Counted from the stretch's first letter, positions 1-9,715 are shown. The stretch is 64,000 bases of DNA from Methylobacterium sp. E-065 (GCF_022829605.1 NZ_JAKSYD010000114.1:310001-374000); one strand, 5' to 3'. Notes: generated by a model not told the origin, from the letters alone. Numbers and translations are program-made.

Positions 1-695
1 TCGCCCCAGCCGGCGAATTCCCAATCCAGCACGGCCGTGAGACCCTCGGCGTCGACCATGTAGTTGCCGGTGCGGAAATCCCGATGCACGAGGGTCAACG
101 CCGGGCATGCGGGAGCGCGAAGCTCGCCCCAGCGCAGACCCCACTCGATCGCCGGGCGGCGGGCACCGATCCCGTCGAGGCTGGCGCGCAGCCGCGCGAT
201 CTCGGCCCGCGCCGGGTCTGGGTCCGGCGCGCCCAGGAAGGCCAGCGATGCGGGCAGCGCCCCGGGATCAACGGCGGCATGGATCCGCGCGAGTTCGCGG
301 CCTAGGGATTCGGTCAGACGCTCACGGTCGCCGCCCAGCGTCAGGTCCTTTGCGATGCGCGGCCCGAGCCCGACGCCCTCGACGAGCCCCATCAGCGCGA
401 ACGGCGCACCGATCACCGCGGGGTCGTCGCAGAAGCCGACCGGCTCGGGCACGCGCACGCCGGCGGCCCAGACCGTCTCCAGAATGCGGAACTCCTCGGC
501 GCGGGATCGGCTCGACGCGATCGTGGCGGCGGCATCCATGCGCAGCACGAAGGCCCGCTTCTCCCCGGAAAGACGACAGCAGACGAGACGATTCTCCTGG
601 ATCGAGCCGCCGCCGAGGGGCCGTGTCTCCTCGATGACGAGATCCGGGCAGCCGAGATGCCCGGCGATCCAGGCGCGCAGTCGGTCGTGATCCAT
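1..695 (-). CDS. Aminoglycoside-phosphotransferase-like kinase (APH/choline kinase fold), 3' end outside window
   Basis: The visible N-terminal ~231 residues carry the hallmarks of the APH fold: an N-lobe with a Gly-rich stretch (LGGGS, residues 27-31), the Brenner catalytic motif HRDFRTGN (204-211) and the metal-binding DWEFA (from 224). The start is the ATG at 695, just downstream (minus strand) of the SDR stop with a 3-nt gap, so the two are probably co-transcribed. Genuine antibiotic kinases are rarely found beside an SDR, a thiolase and an acyl-CoA dehydrogenase. This company instead matches the kinase half of ACAD10/ACAD11-type proteins and LvaA-like kinases, which phosphorylate 4-hydroxyacyl-CoA. 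The family assignment is firm; the substrate is inferred from neighbours. The C-terminus is cut by the window edge. Confidence 0.88.
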   Translation of the reverse strand, partial: MDHDRLRAWIAGHLGCPDLVIEETRPLGGGSIQENRLVCCRLSGEKRAFVLRMDAAATIASSRSRAEEFRILETVWAAGVRVPEPVGFCDDPAVIGAPFALMGLVEGVGLGPRIAKDLTLGGDRERLTESLGRELARIHAAVDPGALPASLAFLGAPDPDPARAEIARLRASLDGIGARRPAIEWGLRWGELRAPACPALTLVHRDFRTGNYMVDAEGLTAVLDWEFAGWG

Positions 696-698
696 CCG

Positions 699-1466
699 CT
701 ACAGGCCCGAGACAAGATGGCCACCATCGACCGCGAGGACGCTGCCGGTCATGTAGGCGCCGGCCCCGGAGGCCAGCAGCAGGAGCGGCCCGTCGAGCTC
801 GGCCGGCGCGCCGAGCCGGCGCTGCGGCACACGCTTGATCAAGGCCTTACCGGGCTCGGATTCGAAGAACGCATCGTTGAGTTCGGTCTTGATGTAGCCG
901 GGCGCCAGAGCGTTGACCCGGATCCCGTGGCGCGCCCATTCGAGGGCTAGGCTTTTGGTGAGCTGGACGACACCGGCTTTCGAGGCGGCATAGGGTGCGA
1001 GCCCGCCGGTCACGCGTAACCCCAAGATCGACGCGATATTGACGATGCTGCCGCCATCGCCGTGCCGGACCATGCGCTTTCCCGTGGCCTGAGCGACAAG
1101 CCAAACGCCCTTCAGGTTGGTGTCGAGCACCGCGTCCCACTCCGCCTCGTCGAGGTCGAGGGCGGGCTTGGTCGCGGTGACGCCGGCATTGTTGATCAGG
1201 ACCCAGATCGGCCCGAACCGATCCTCGGCCTCGTCCAGCGCCCGCTCGACGCTACCAAGATCGGTCACGTCCATGACGACGGCATGGGCCTGGCCGCCCG
1301 CCCGCGTCACGGCGGCGACCGTGTCCGCCAGGGCGTCGGCCCGGCGCGCGCACAGCGTCAGCCGCGCGCCCGCACGCGCCAGCGTCCCGGCGAAGTGGCG
1401 GCCGAGCCCGCTGGAGGCCCCGGTCACCAGCACGTGCTGACCGGTCAGGTCGAACAGATCCGTCAT
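699..1466 (-). CDS. Short-chain dehydrogenase/reductase (SDR)
   Basis: This 255-residue classical SDR has the NAD(P)-binding TGASSGLG motif at residues 15-22, NNAG at 92-95 and the catalytic triad Ser146, Tyr159, Lys163 (YAASK). The ATG at 1466 was chosen over an in-frame upstream Met at 1511 because that extension would run into the thiolase gene and precede the normal beta-strand start. It lies 1 nt after the thiolase stop and 3 nt before the kinase, so it is in one operon. In this setting it could oxidise a 3-hydroxyacyl intermediate or a similar secondary alcohol. The exact substrate cannot be read from the sequence. Confidence 0.92.
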   Translation of the reverse strand: MTDLFDLTGQHVLVTGASSGLGRHFAGTLARAGARLTLCARRADALADTVAAVTRAGGQAHAVVMDVTDLGSVERALDEAEDRFGPIWVLINNAGVTATKPALDLDEAEWDAVLDTNLKGVWLVAQATGKRMVRHGDGGSIVNIASILGLRVTGGLAPYAASKAGVVQLTKSLALEWARHGIRVNALAPGYIKTELNDAFFESEPGKALIKRVPQRRLGAPAELDGPLLLLASGAGAYMTGSVLAVDGGHLVSGL

Positions 1467-1467
1467 G

Positions 1468-2646
1468 TCAGTGCAGCCGCTCGAACGCCACCGCGATCCC
1501 CTGCCCGCCACCGATGCACATGGTCGCCAGCCCGTAGCGTCCGCCGGTGCGTGTCAGCTCGTAAAGGGTCTTCACGGCGTTGATCGCACCGGAAGCGCCG
1601 ATCGGGTGACCGAGTGCGATGGCGCCGCCATTCGGGTTCACCCGGGCGGGGTCGAGGTCGAGGGCCCGTGAGACCGCACAGGCCTGGGCCGCGAACGCCT
1701 CGTTCGACTCGATCACGTCGAAATCCGCAGGCCGCAGGCCCGTCCGGTCGAGCAGCCGGCGCACCGCGGGGACCGGCCCCATGCCCATCTCGGACGGGTC
1801 GACGCCCGCATGGGCGTAGCCGACGATCCGGGCCAGGGGCTTGGCGCCCGAGCGCTCGGCCTCCGCCGCACTCGACAGGACGAGGGCGGCGGCGCCGTCG
1901 TTCAGGCCTGAAGCGTTGCCGGCGGTGACGCTGCCGGTCTTGGAGAAGGCCGGGCGCAACTTGGCGAGATCCTCGACGCTGGTCGCCTTGGGATGCTCGT
2001 CCGTGTCGAACGCCATCGTCTCGCGCTTGCGCTGGACCGCGACGGGCAGGATCTGATCGCGGAACCGACCTTCCTGGATCGCCCGGGCGGCCCGGGCCTG
2101 GCTCTCGGCCGCGAACGCATCCTGCTGGCCACGGGAGATGCCGTAGCGTTCCGCGATGTTCTCCGCGGTCACGCCCATATGGCCGGCGCCGAAGGGGTCG
2201 GTCAGCACGCCGATCATGTAATCGACCAGGGTGGCATCGCCCATCCGCTGGCCGGTGCGGCCGCTCGTCAGAATATGCGGCGAACGGCTCATGTTCTCGG
2301 CGCCACCGGCGACCGCGATCTCGGCATCGCCGAGCAGGATCGATTGCGCCGCCGAGACGATCGCCTGAAGGCCGCTGCCGCAGAGCCGGTTGACGGTGAG
2401 CGCCGGCACCTCCTGCGGGACACCGCCTTCGATGGCGGCGACGCGGGCGATGTAGGCGTCCCGCGGCTCGGTCGGGATCACGTGGCCGAACACCACGTGG
2501 CCGACCCGCTCCGGCGCCGTGCCGGACCGCCTAAGCGCCTCCGCCACGCACAGCGCCCCGAGCGCGGAGGGCGGCGTGCCCGCGAGCGCGCCGCCGAAGG
2601 TGCCGATCGCGGTCCGCACCGCGCCTGTGATCACGACATCGGTCAT
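1468..2646 (-). CDS. Acetyl-CoA acetyltransferase / thiolase
   Basis: This 392-residue protein has the complete thiolase signature: nucleophilic Cys89 in NRLCGSGLQ, His347 in GHPIGASG, and the second catalytic Cys377 in MCIGGGQG. It condenses two acyl-CoA molecules, or thiolytically cleaves a 3-ketoacyl-CoA, with acetyl-CoA as product or substrate. The start was placed at MTDVVITG (2646), the normal thiolase N-terminus, leaving 16 nt to the upstream acyl-CoA dehydrogenase stop. As third gene of an acyl-CoA dehydrogenase-thiolase-SDR-kinase series it fits the last step of a beta-oxidation cycle. An anabolic (phaA-like) role cannot be excluded, but no PHB genes are nearby. Confidence 0.93.
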   Translation of the reverse strand: MTDVVITGAVRTAIGTFGGALAGTPPSALGALCVAEALRRSGTAPERVGHVVFGHVIPTEPRDAYIARVAAIEGGVPQEVPALTVNRLCGSGLQAIVSAAQSILLGDAEIAVAGGAENMSRSPHILTSGRTGQRMGDATLVDYMIGVLTDPFGAGHMGVTAENIAERYGISRGQQDAFAAESQARAARAIQEGRFRDQILPVAVQRKRETMAFDTDEHPKATSVEDLAKLRPAFSKTGSVTAGNASGLNDGAAALVLSSAAEAERSGAKPLARIVGYAHAGVDPSEMGMGPVPAVRRLLDRTGLRPADFDVIESNEAFAAQACAVSRALDLDPARVNPNGGAIALGHPIGASGAINAVKTLYELTRTGGRYGLATMCIGGGQGIAVAFERLH

Positions 2647-2662
2647 CGTCACGCTCTCCACC

Positions 2663-3868
2663 TCAAGCGCCCACCGGCCAGGACCAGAACGCATCGCCCT
2701 CGGCCTCCAGGTTGCGGTTGAGCACCATCTTGTGGACCTCGTCCGCCCCGTCCACCAGCCGCGCCTGCCGGGCGTAGCGGTAGATCCACTCCAGCGGCGT
2801 ATCGGTGGAATAGCCCCGGGCGCCGTTGATCTGGATCGCGACGTCGGCGGCGGCGTGGATCAGATTGGCCACGTGCACCTTGGCCATCGAGACTTCCTTG
2901 CGGGCGAAGCTCCCCTGGTCGAGCGCCCAAGCGGCCTTCATCACCAGCAGGCGGCCGATCTCGATCCGCATGGCAAGGTCTCCCAGCATCAGCTGGATGC
3001 TCTCGCGGTCGGCCAGCCGGATGCCGAAGCCGTGGCGCTCGCCCGCATAGGCCCGGGCGATCTCGACGCAGCGCTTCGACAGGCCGAGCCAGCGCATGCA
3101 ATGGGTCAGACGCGCCGGGCCGAGGCGGATCTGCGTCAGCTTCAGGCCGTCGCCCTCGTTCATCAGGACGTTCTCGGCCGGGATCTCGAGCCCGTCGAAC
3201 TGAAGCTCGCAATGCCCGCCATGCTCCTCCGGCCCCATGATCGGGATGCGCCGCAGGATCTCCCAGCCGGGCTGGTCCCGGTGGAACAGGAAGGCGGTCA
3301 GGCCTTTTCGCGCGTCGTCGGAGGTGCGGGCCATCAGGATGAAGTGGGCAGCCTCCTCGGCACCGGTGATGTACCATTTACGACCGGTGACCACGTAGGT
3401 GTCGCCGCGCCGCTCGGCCCGGGTCTGGATCATGCCGGGATCGGAGCCGCCGCCAGGGTGGGGCTCGGTCATGGCGAAGGCCGAGCGTACGTCGCCCGCC
3501 ACGATCGGTGCCAGCCAGCGCGCTTTCTGCTCCGGGGTGGCGACCTTCTCCAGCACCATCATGTTGCCATCGTCCGGCGCCGCCGAATTGAACACGACCG
3601 GACCGAAGATCGAGCGGTTCATCGCCTCGTAGCAGACCGCCATGCCGACCTTGTCGAGGCCGGCGCCCCCGGTCTCCGGCTTCAGCTGAAGGCACCAGAG
3701 CCCCTGCTCCCGCGCCAGACCGCGCAGCCGGGCGAGTTCCGATAGCGCGATGTTGCCGTGGCCGTCATAGGCGGACGGCTCGGATTCGAGCGGCAGGATA
3801 TGGGCATCCACGAAGGCCGCGATCCGCGCGCGGTATTCCTCCACGCGGGGCGAGATGGTGAAATCCAT
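2663..3868 (-). CDS. Acyl-CoA dehydrogenase
   Basis: This 401-residue FAD enzyme has the acyl-CoA dehydrogenase signatures FAMTEP (131-136) followed by GGGSDPG, and the C-terminal segment ending DGADEVHKM that closes the active site and contacts FAD. It oxidises an acyl-CoA to the 2-enoyl-CoA, passing electrons to ETF. The start [13 protein letters not shown] at 3868 matches the usual N-terminal helix; the longer reading frame upstream is Arg/Pro-rich shadow. It is first in the minus-strand cassette with thiolase, SDR and an APH-like kinase. Its long-acid, ACAD10/11-like character is suggested by this neighbourhood and by the family's 400-residue form, not by any single residue. Confidence 0.92.
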   Translation of the reverse strand: MDFTISPRVEEYRARIAAFVDAHILPLESEPSAYDGHGNIALSELARLRGLAREQGLWCLQLKPETGGAGLDKVGMAVCYEAMNRSIFGPVVFNSAAPDDGNMMVLEKVATPEQKARWLAPIVAGDVRSAFAMTEPHPGGGSDPGMIQTRAERRGDTYVVTGRKWYITGAEEAAHFILMARTSDDARKGLTAFLFHRDQPGWEILRRIPIMGPEEHGGHCELQFDGLEIPAENVLMNEGDGLKLTQIRLGPARLTHCMRWLGLSKRCVEIARAYAGERHGFGIRLADRESIQLMLGDLAMRIEIGRLLVMKAAWALDQGSFARKEVSMAKVHVANLIHAAADVAIQINGARGYSTDTPLEWIYRYARQARLVDGADEVHKMVLNRNLEAEGDAFWSWPVGA

Positions 3869-4031
3869 GGGTCGCGGCCTCTGGCGAATGCCTGTGCGCG
3901 GTCTTGAAGAGCGCCTGCCACTCGGCCTGGCACCCTCGGCTGTTCTCTCTACGATCTGGACTTGTCCAGGCAACCGCGAGGTGAGACGAAGTACGGTAGC
4001 TGTTCGGCGCCCTACAGCCGAGAGTGACAGG

Positions 4032-5981
4032 TCACCGCCGGCCGAACAGCCGCTCGATGTCCGACAACTTCAGCTCGATCGAGGTCGGGCGGCCGTGGTT
4101 GCACTGGCCGGAATTCGGCGTCGCCTCCATCTCGCGCAGGAGCGCGTTCATCTCTTCCGGCCTCAGGCGCCGGCCGGCGCGGACGGAGCCGTGGCAGCTC
4201 ATGCGCGAGAGTACCGCGTCGAGCCGCCGGCCCAGCGCACCGCCCTCCGCGGCGGCTGCGCCGCCCTCCTCGTCGCCGCTCGCTTCGAGGGCGTCGAGGA
4301 TGTCGGTGACGAGATCGCGCACCGACGCCCGGATCAGCGCGGCCGGCACCTCCCGGACCAGAACGGCCCCGGGGCCGAACGCCTCGATGGTCAGCCCGAG
4401 CCGGTCGAGGTCCGGCGCGGCGGCGACGAGACGGTCGGCCTCTTCGGGGCTCAACTCCACCACGTCGGGGATCAGCAGTCCCTGCCGGGCGATGCCACCC
4501 GCGGCCCGCTCGGCCTTCATCCGCTCGTAGACGAGGCGCTCATGGGCCGCGTGCTGATCGACGATCACGAGGCCATCGCGGGTCTGGGCGAGGATGTAGG
4601 TCTCGTGGATCTGCGCGCGGGCCGCCCCAAGGGGATGATCGATCGCCTCCGGCGCCTCGTCGAGCGGCCGGACATCCGCCTGCGGCGGGGCCGCCAGCTC
4701 GGGCCCTGCGAAGGCGGCTTGGGGCGCCTCCGCGAAACCACCCGCCTCGGACAAGGCATAGGCCGACTCCGCGGAGCGTGGCGCCGGTCGCCACGTCTGT
4801 GAGCCGCTGTAGCCCGCGGGCGCCGCCACTGAGGGCGCTCCGGCCGCGAACGGGCCCGGCCGCGTGGGCTGGAACAGGCTCGGCGCGGCCTGTCCGGTAT
4901 GGATCGCGAGCGCCGGCCCGGCGGGACGCAGGGCGTCGAGGGTCCGCGCTGCACCCGTGGTGGCCGAGCGGACGCCGCCCCGGCGCAGGGCGTCGTGGAT
5001 GGCGCTGACAATCAGCGCCCGCACCAGTCCCGGCTCGCGGAAGCGCACCTCGGTCTTGGCCGGATGGACGTTCACATCGACCCGTTCGGGATCGCACGTG
5101 ATCACGAGACCGAGCACCGGGTGACGGTCCGAGGCCAGGGTGTCGGCGTAGGCGCCGCGCACGGCCCCGAGCAGCAGCCGGTCGCGCACCGGCCGGCCGT
5201 TGACCGCGAGATGGATGTGGGTCCCCGCGCCCCGGTGGTAGGTCGGCAAGCCGACCTGGCCGGTGACCGCGAAGCCCTCGCGGGCCAGCGAGACCGGCAG
5301 GGCGTTGGCGGCGAAGTCCGGTCCCAGCACCGCGGTGAGCCGGCGCAGATCCGCCTCGGGCCCGGTCTCGGCTGGCAGGACCAGGGGCTGGGCAGCATCG
5401 GCCCGCAGGGTGAAGCGGATCCCGGGCTGCGTGACGGCGAGCCGCCGCAGGGTTTCGGCAATCGCGGCGTTCTCGGCCCGGTCGGACTTGAGGAACTTCA
5501 GCCGAGCGGGGGTCGCGGCGAACAGCTCGGTCACCTCGATCCGGGTGCCGCGCTGCGCCGGCGCGGGGCGGACCGGGCCCTTCAGGCCCGCTTCGACGAT
5601 CAGGCTCGCCCCCGCTTCGGCCTCCGGCGTTCGGCTTACGATGGCCAGCCGCGAGACCGCGCCGATCGAGGGCAGCGCCTCGCCGCGGAAGCCCAGCGTG
5701 TCGATCGCCGTCAGATCGCCCCCGGGGAGCTTCGAGGTGGCGTGGCGCTCGACCGCGAGGTCGAGGTCGTCCGGATTCATGCCGCGCCCGTCGTCGACCA
5801 CGCGGATCAGCCGGCGGCCGCCCGCTTCGACGGTCACCTCGATCGACCGGGCGCCGGCATCGATGGCGTTCTCGACCAGTTCCTTCACGGCCGAAGCCGG
5901 GCGCTCCACCACCTCGCCCGCGGCGATGCGATCGACGAGCACGGGGTCGAGGCGGCGGACGGAGTGTACTTGGGTGGACAT
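4032..5981 (-). CDS. mutL: DNA mismatch repair protein MutL
   Basis: This 649-residue protein has an N-terminal GHKL ATPase with ELVENAIDAG, DDGRGM and the GFRGEALPSI lid, then a poorly conserved Pro/Ala-rich linker and a C-terminal dimerisation domain. The C-terminal domain carries the endonuclease motif DQHA(x2)E(x4)E starting at Asp475 and the partner motif CNHGRP starting at Cys627. It is therefore the nicking type found in bacteria without MutH/Dam strand discrimination. MSTQVHSVRRL at 5981 is the canonical start; the ORF upstream is shadow. It acts with MutS on replication errors. No other repair gene adjoins it, and it appears to be transcribed alone or after the small gene at 6385. 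Confidence 0.97.
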   Translation of the reverse strand: MSTQVHSVRRLDPVLVDRIAAGEVVERPASAVKELVENAIDAGARSIEVTVEAGGRRLIRVVDDGRGMNPDDLDLAVERHATSKLPGGDLTAIDTLGFRGEALPSIGAVSRLAIVSRTPEAEAGASLIVEAGLKGPVRPAPAQRGTRIEVTELFAATPARLKFLKSDRAENAAIAETLRRLAVTQPGIRFTLRADAAQPLVLPAETGPEADLRRLTAVLGPDFAANALPVSLAREGFAVTGQVGLPTYHRGAGTHIHLAVNGRPVRDRLLLGAVRGAYADTLASDRHPVLGLVITCDPERVDVNVHPAKTEVRFREPGLVRALIVSAIHDALRRGGVRSATTGAARTLDALRPAGPALAIHTGQAAPSLFQPTRPGPFAAGAPSVAAPAGYSGSQTWRPAPRSAESAYALSEAGGFAEAPQAAFAGPELAAPPQADVRPLDEAPEAIDHPLGAARAQIHETYILAQTRDGLVIVDQHAAHERLVYERMKAERAAGGIARQGLLIPDVVELSPEEADRLVAAAPDLDRLGLTIEAFGPGAVLVREVPAALIRASVRDLVTDILDALEASGDEEGGAAAAEGGALGRRLDAVLSRMSCHGSVRAGRRLRPEEMNALLREMEATPNSGQCNHGRPTSIELKLSDIERLFGRR

Positions 5982-6031
5982 TGCCGGCGACGATAGACCC
6001 TCGCCGGCCTCGATCCAATCGGCGGCGTCGC

Positions 6032-6385
6032 TCAGGCGCGGTGCCGCGTCCCGCCGAGGGAGATCCGGCTGGCGCCGGCGCGCGTGCCGTGGCTCGGTGC
6101 CGCGTAGGGGCGGCGGGACAGGTCGTACAGGGCGTTGCCGACGACCCCGGCCGCCCGGCGCAGGGTTGCACCCTCGCATGTCGCGGCCACCCGGACACCG
6201 ACCTCGTGCGTGTGGCTACGGCCGTAGAGCCACACGGCGAGCCGGGCGCGGGTCGCCTCCGGGATCCCGTCGAGCAGGAAGGCGGTGTCTTCGTGGTCGG
6301 CTTTGATCAGGCGTCCGACGGTCTCCGGTGGTACCGGGCAGTCGTGCGCAGGATCGTCGATGCTGAGGGGACGGACCTTCGTCAT
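6032..6385 (-). CDS. Hypothetical protein, 117 residues
   Basis: I do not recognise this family. The reading frame starts at an ATG at 6385 and ends 50 nt before mutL on the same strand. The N-terminal two thirds look like a globular domain (PVPPETVGRLIKADHEDTA, then a hydrophobic RLAVWLYGRSH stretch), and the last 25 residues are Ser/Gly/Arg-rich and probably disordered. No signal peptide or clear membrane helix is seen. Amino-acid composition and third-position GC are consistent with a real gene; antisense frames here are Pro/Arg-rich shadows. A role alongside mutL is possible but not supported by any motif. Confidence 0.6.
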   Translation of the reverse strand: MTKVRPLSIDDPAHDCPVPPETVGRLIKADHEDTAFLLDGIPEATRARLAVWLYGRSHTHEVGVRVAATCEGATLRRAAGVVGNALYDLSRRPYAAPSHGTRAGASRISLGGTRHRA

Positions 6386-6479
6386 GGCGGACCTGACTGC
6401 TTTGATGCGTCAGGTTCACCGGTCTTGGTTAACGAAGACTGACCAGAATCAGAAACCGGCGGGCGGGCGCCGGCCCAAT

Positions 6480-7466
6480 TTACAACGGCCGTCGCACCAC
6501 GCGGGCGATCAGACCCACGATCCCCTCCCGGAACAGCAGCACGCACAGCACGAAGACGCAGCCCTGAATGATCGTCACCCAGGCGCCGAACTGGGCGAGG
6601 TAGGTCTCCATGGTGACGATCACCAAAGCGCCGACGATCGGCCCGAACACGGTGCCCATGCCGCCGACCAGGGTCATCAGCACCACCTCGCCCGACATCG
6701 ACCAGTGGACGTCGGTGAGCGAGGCGAGCTGGAACACGATTGCCTTGGTGGAGCCAGCGAGCCCTGCCAGCGTCGCCGAGAGCACGAACACCGCAAGCTT
6801 GTACTGGCTCGCCCGGTAGCCCAGCGAGATCGCCCGGGGCTCGTTGTCGCGGATCGCCTTCAACACCTGCCCGAACGGCGAATGGATGATGCGGTAGATC
6901 AGCAGCATCCCGGCCATGAAGATCACGCAGACGAGGCCGTACATCGCCCGGTCGTCCGCGAGGCTGATCACGCCGAACAGATTGCCGCGGGGCACCGCCT
7001 GGATACCGTCCTCGCCGCCGGTGAACTTCGCCTGCAGGGAGAAGAAGAACGCCATCTGGGCGAGCGCGAGCGTGATCATCGAGAAGTAGATGCCCTGGCG
7101 ACGAATCGCCAACGCGCCGAAGACGAGCCCGAACAGGGCCGCCGTGGCGGTTCCGCTGAGGATCGCGAGTTCGGGCGTGAAGCCGAGCTGCTTGGCCGTG
7201 TAGGCGCACAGGTAGCTCGCCATGCCGAAATAGGCGGCGTGTCCGAAGGAGAGCAGGCCGCCGTAGCCAAGCAGCAGGTTGAAGGCGAGCGCGAACAGCG
7301 CGAAGCACAGCACCTTCATCAGGTAGACGGGGTAGAGCACCAGCGGCGCCACGATCAGCAGCACGGCGATGCCGATGAAGATCAGGCGGTGAAGCGCCTT
7401 GTCGTCCCGGGTCGTCGGCAAGGCTGCGGCGATCGGGGCGGCGTCGATGGCGGCGGTGTCGGCCAT
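6480..7466 (-). CDS. livM: Branched-chain amino-acid type ABC transporter permease (LivM)
   Basis: This 328-residue polytopic inner-membrane protein has about ten hydrophobic segments, with the LivM family pattern FGHAAYFGMASYL near residue 75 and the cytoplasmic EAA-like loop NEPRAISLGY. It forms the heterodimeric channel with LivH. It lies 22 nt downstream of livH and is the last gene of the livG-livF-binding protein-livH-livM series. The family transports branched-chain amino acids, but many HAAT-family systems carry urea, amides or aromatic acids, so the substrate is left open. Confidence 0.92.
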   Translation of the reverse strand: MADTAAIDAAPIAAALPTTRDDKALHRLIFIGIAVLLIVAPLVLYPVYLMKVLCFALFALAFNLLLGYGGLLSFGHAAYFGMASYLCAYTAKQLGFTPELAILSGTATAALFGLVFGALAIRRQGIYFSMITLALAQMAFFFSLQAKFTGGEDGIQAVPRGNLFGVISLADDRAMYGLVCVIFMAGMLLIYRIIHSPFGQVLKAIRDNEPRAISLGYRASQYKLAVFVLSATLAGLAGSTKAIVFQLASLTDVHWSMSGEVVLMTLVGGMGTVFGPIVGALVIVTMETYLAQFGAWVTIIQGCVFVLCVLLFREGIVGLIARVVRRPL

Positions 7467-7488
7467 GGGTGTCGAGCCTCTTCGCGGG

Positions 7489-8376
7489 TCAGGCCGTGCG
7501 CCCGAACAGGCCGGCGGGTTTGACGAGCAGCACCAGCACCATGATCACGAAGATCACGGTGGCCGACGCCTCCGGGTAGAACACCTTGGTCAGCCCCTCA
7601 ACGAGGCCGAGGGCGAAGCCCGTGATCACCGAACCGATGATCGAGCCCATGCCGCCGATCACCACCACGGCGAACACCACGATGATGATGTCGGCGCCCA
7701 TGTTGGGGTTCACCGAGTAGATCGGCGCGGCGAGCACGCCCGCGAAGCCCGCCAGCGCGACGCCGAACCCGTAGGTCAGCGTCAGGAACAGCGGCACGTT
7801 CACGCCGAAGGCCTGGACCAGGGTCGGGTTCTCGGTGGCGGCGCGTAGATAGGCGCCGAGCTTCGTCTTCTCGATCACGAGCCAGGTGGCGATGCAGACG
7901 GTGAGCGACGCCACGACCACCCAGGCCCGGTAGTTCGGCAGGAACATGAACGGCAGGCGCTGGCCGCCCGACAGCTCGGGCGGGATCGCGTAGGGCAGGC
8001 CCGAGACGCCGTACTGGTTGCGGAACAGGCCCTGGATGATCAGCGCCAGCCCGAAGGTCAGGAGCAGGCCGTAGAGGTGGTCGAGCTTGTAGAGCCGGGC
8101 GATCAGCAGCCGCTCCAGCACGATCCCGAAGGCGCCGACCACGAGCGGTGCCAGCCCCAGCGCCCACCAATAGCCGAGCCCGACATAGGTGAGCAGCATC
8201 CAGGCCACGAACGCGCCCATCATGTAGAGCGCGCCGTGGGCGAAGTTGATGATGTTCAGAAGCCCGAAGATGATCGCGAGCCCGAGCGACAGGATCGCGT
8301 AGAACGAGCCGTTGATCAGGCCGAGCAGCAACTGCCCGAACAGGGCCTGCATCGGCACACCGAAGATCGTTGTCAT
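7489..8376 (-). CDS. livH: Branched-chain amino-acid type ABC transporter permease (LivH)
   Basis: This 295-residue hydrophobic protein has the LivH signature at its N-terminus: GLINGSFYAILSLGLAIIFG, followed by NFAHGALYMMGAF. The C-terminal region GGMGSIIGSVITGFALG is also typical. It pairs with LivM to form the transmembrane pore of a HAAT-family importer. The ATG at 8376 follows the substrate-binding-protein stop by 28 nt. The tight gene spacing (22 nt to livM) implies co-transcription. Confidence 0.93.
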   Translation of the reverse strand: MTTIFGVPMQALFGQLLLGLINGSFYAILSLGLAIIFGLLNIINFAHGALYMMGAFVAWMLLTYVGLGYWWALGLAPLVVGAFGIVLERLLIARLYKLDHLYGLLLTFGLALIIQGLFRNQYGVSGLPYAIPPELSGGQRLPFMFLPNYRAWVVVASLTVCIATWLVIEKTKLGAYLRAATENPTLVQAFGVNVPLFLTLTYGFGVALAGFAGVLAAPIYSVNPNMGADIIIVVFAVVVIGGMGSIIGSVITGFALGLVEGLTKVFYPEASATVIFVIMVLVLLVKPAGLFGRTA

Positions 8377-8404
8377 GGCCGGTCCCCGCGCTCCGATACC
8401 ATGC

Positions 8405-9634
8405 TCAGCCCTTAACGAGGGGGCAGTTGCCCTCGTTGAGCGGGCGGAAGACCTGATCGCCCGGGATGGTCTCGAGCTTCTTGTACAGGTCCCACTCGCT
8501 CTTCGACTCGGCGGGCTTCTTGACCTCGAACAGGTACATGTCGTGGATCTTGCGCCCGTCGGCGCGGATCACGCCCTTGCCGAACAGCGGATCGTCCGTC
8601 GGCATCGCCTTCATCTTGGCGACCGTGGCCGCACCGTCGGCGGTCGATTTCGTCTCCGCCACCGCCTTCAGGTAGTGCAGCACGTCGGAATACACGCCGG
8701 CATGGTTGGCGGTCGGCTTCGAGCCGCCCTTCATCTGCTTGGCGAAGCGGTCCGAGAAGGCGCGGGTCTGGTCGTTCAGGTCCCAGTAGAACGGCTCGGT
8801 CAGCACCAGCCCCTGGGCGACCTTGGTGCCGAGCGAATGCACGTCAGAGGAGAAGACGAGTAGTCCGGCCAGCGCCTGCCCGCCTTCGGTGATGCCGAAC
8901 TCGCCCGCCTGCTTGATCGAGTTGATCGTGTCGGTGCCGGCATTGGCGAGCCCGATCACCTTCGCGCCCGACCCTTGCGCCTGGAGCAGGAAGGACGAGA
9001 AGTCCGAGGTCGGGAACGGGGTCTTCACCGAGCCCAGGACCTTGCCGCCGTTCTTGGTGATCACCGCGCTGGTGTCGCGCTGGAGCGTCTGGCCGAACAC
9101 GTAATCGGCGGTGAGGAAGAACCACGTGGTGCCGCCGCGCTTCACCATGGCGCCGCCCGTGCCGTTGGCGAGCGCCACGGTGTCGTAGACCCAGTGGATC
9201 GTGTTCGGCGTGCATTGCGGGCCGGTGAGGTCGGCGGTGCCGGCGCCGGTGTCAATGAAGACCTTGTTCTTCTCCTTGGTGACCTGGCTGATCGCCAAAG
9301 CCACCGAGGAGGTCACACCGTCCGTGATCATGTCGACGGCGTCGCGGTCGTACCATTGCCGGGCGATGGCCGCCCCGACATCCGGCTTGTTCTGGTGGTC
9401 GGCCGAGACGATCTCGACCTTCAGCCCGTGCTGCTCCGGCTTGAAATCCTCGACCGCGAGCTTGGCGGCCACGACCGAGCCCTCGCCGCTGATGTCCGAA
9501 TAGGCGCCCGAGCGGTCACCGAGGATGCCGATCTTCACGGTGGTCTGCGCCGCTGCGGTGCCCATCATCAGGGCGCCCGCGAGGGCCGCGAGGGTGACGG
9601 GCCGGGCGATACGTCCGAACATACGCGTTTCCAT
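8405..9634 (-). CDS. Periplasmic substrate-binding protein of the HAAT ABC importer
   Basis: This protein is 409 residues from the first ATG; a second ATG four codons later (MFGRIARPVT) is the better signal-peptide start. The N-terminus has basic residues, a hydrophobic core (LAALAGALMMG) and an AQ cleavage site near residue 29. The mature part begins VKIGILGDRSGAYSD, typical of Leu/Ile/Val-type periplasmic-binding-protein folds. The central VFSSDVHSLG and EGNCPLVKG at the C-terminus are characteristic of a subgroup often found in Hyphomicrobiales with unknown ligand. It feeds LivH/LivM from the periplasm. The gene sits between livF (81-nt gap) and livH (28 nt), so expression is probably as one operon with a possible internal promoter in the 81-nt gap. 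Confidence 0.9.
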   Translation of the reverse strand: METRMFGRIARPVTLAALAGALMMGTAAAQTTVKIGILGDRSGAYSDISGEGSVVAAKLAVEDFKPEQHGLKVEIVSADHQNKPDVGAAIARQWYDRDAVDMITDGVTSSVALAISQVTKEKNKVFIDTGAGTADLTGPQCTPNTIHWVYDTVALANGTGGAMVKRGGTTWFFLTADYVFGQTLQRDTSAVITKNGGKVLGSVKTPFPTSDFSSFLLQAQGSGAKVIGLANAGTDTINSIKQAGEFGITEGGQALAGLLVFSSDVHSLGTKVAQGLVLTEPFYWDLNDQTRAFSDRFAKQMKGGSKPTANHAGVYSDVLHYLKAVAETKSTADGAATVAKMKAMPTDDPLFGKGVIRADGRKIHDMYLFEVKKPAESKSEWDLYKKLETIPGDQVFRPLNEGNCPLVKG

Positions 9635-9715
9635 CCACTATCGGCTTGACGATTGTCCGCCGGCCTGAATTCGGGACGCCGATCTCGGCGCTTCGACAGT
9701 ATTCTTGGACAGCCT

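Noticed and set aside
1-695. Antibiotic resistance gene (aminoglycoside phosphotransferase)
   Set aside because: The fold matches, but the lipid/acyl-CoA operon context and absence of resistance-specific features make a metabolic kinase more likely.
2519-3745. 408-codon plus-strand frame over the thiolase/acyl-CoA dehydrogenase junction
   Set aside because: Antisense shadow of two recognisable enzymes; no conserved sequence.
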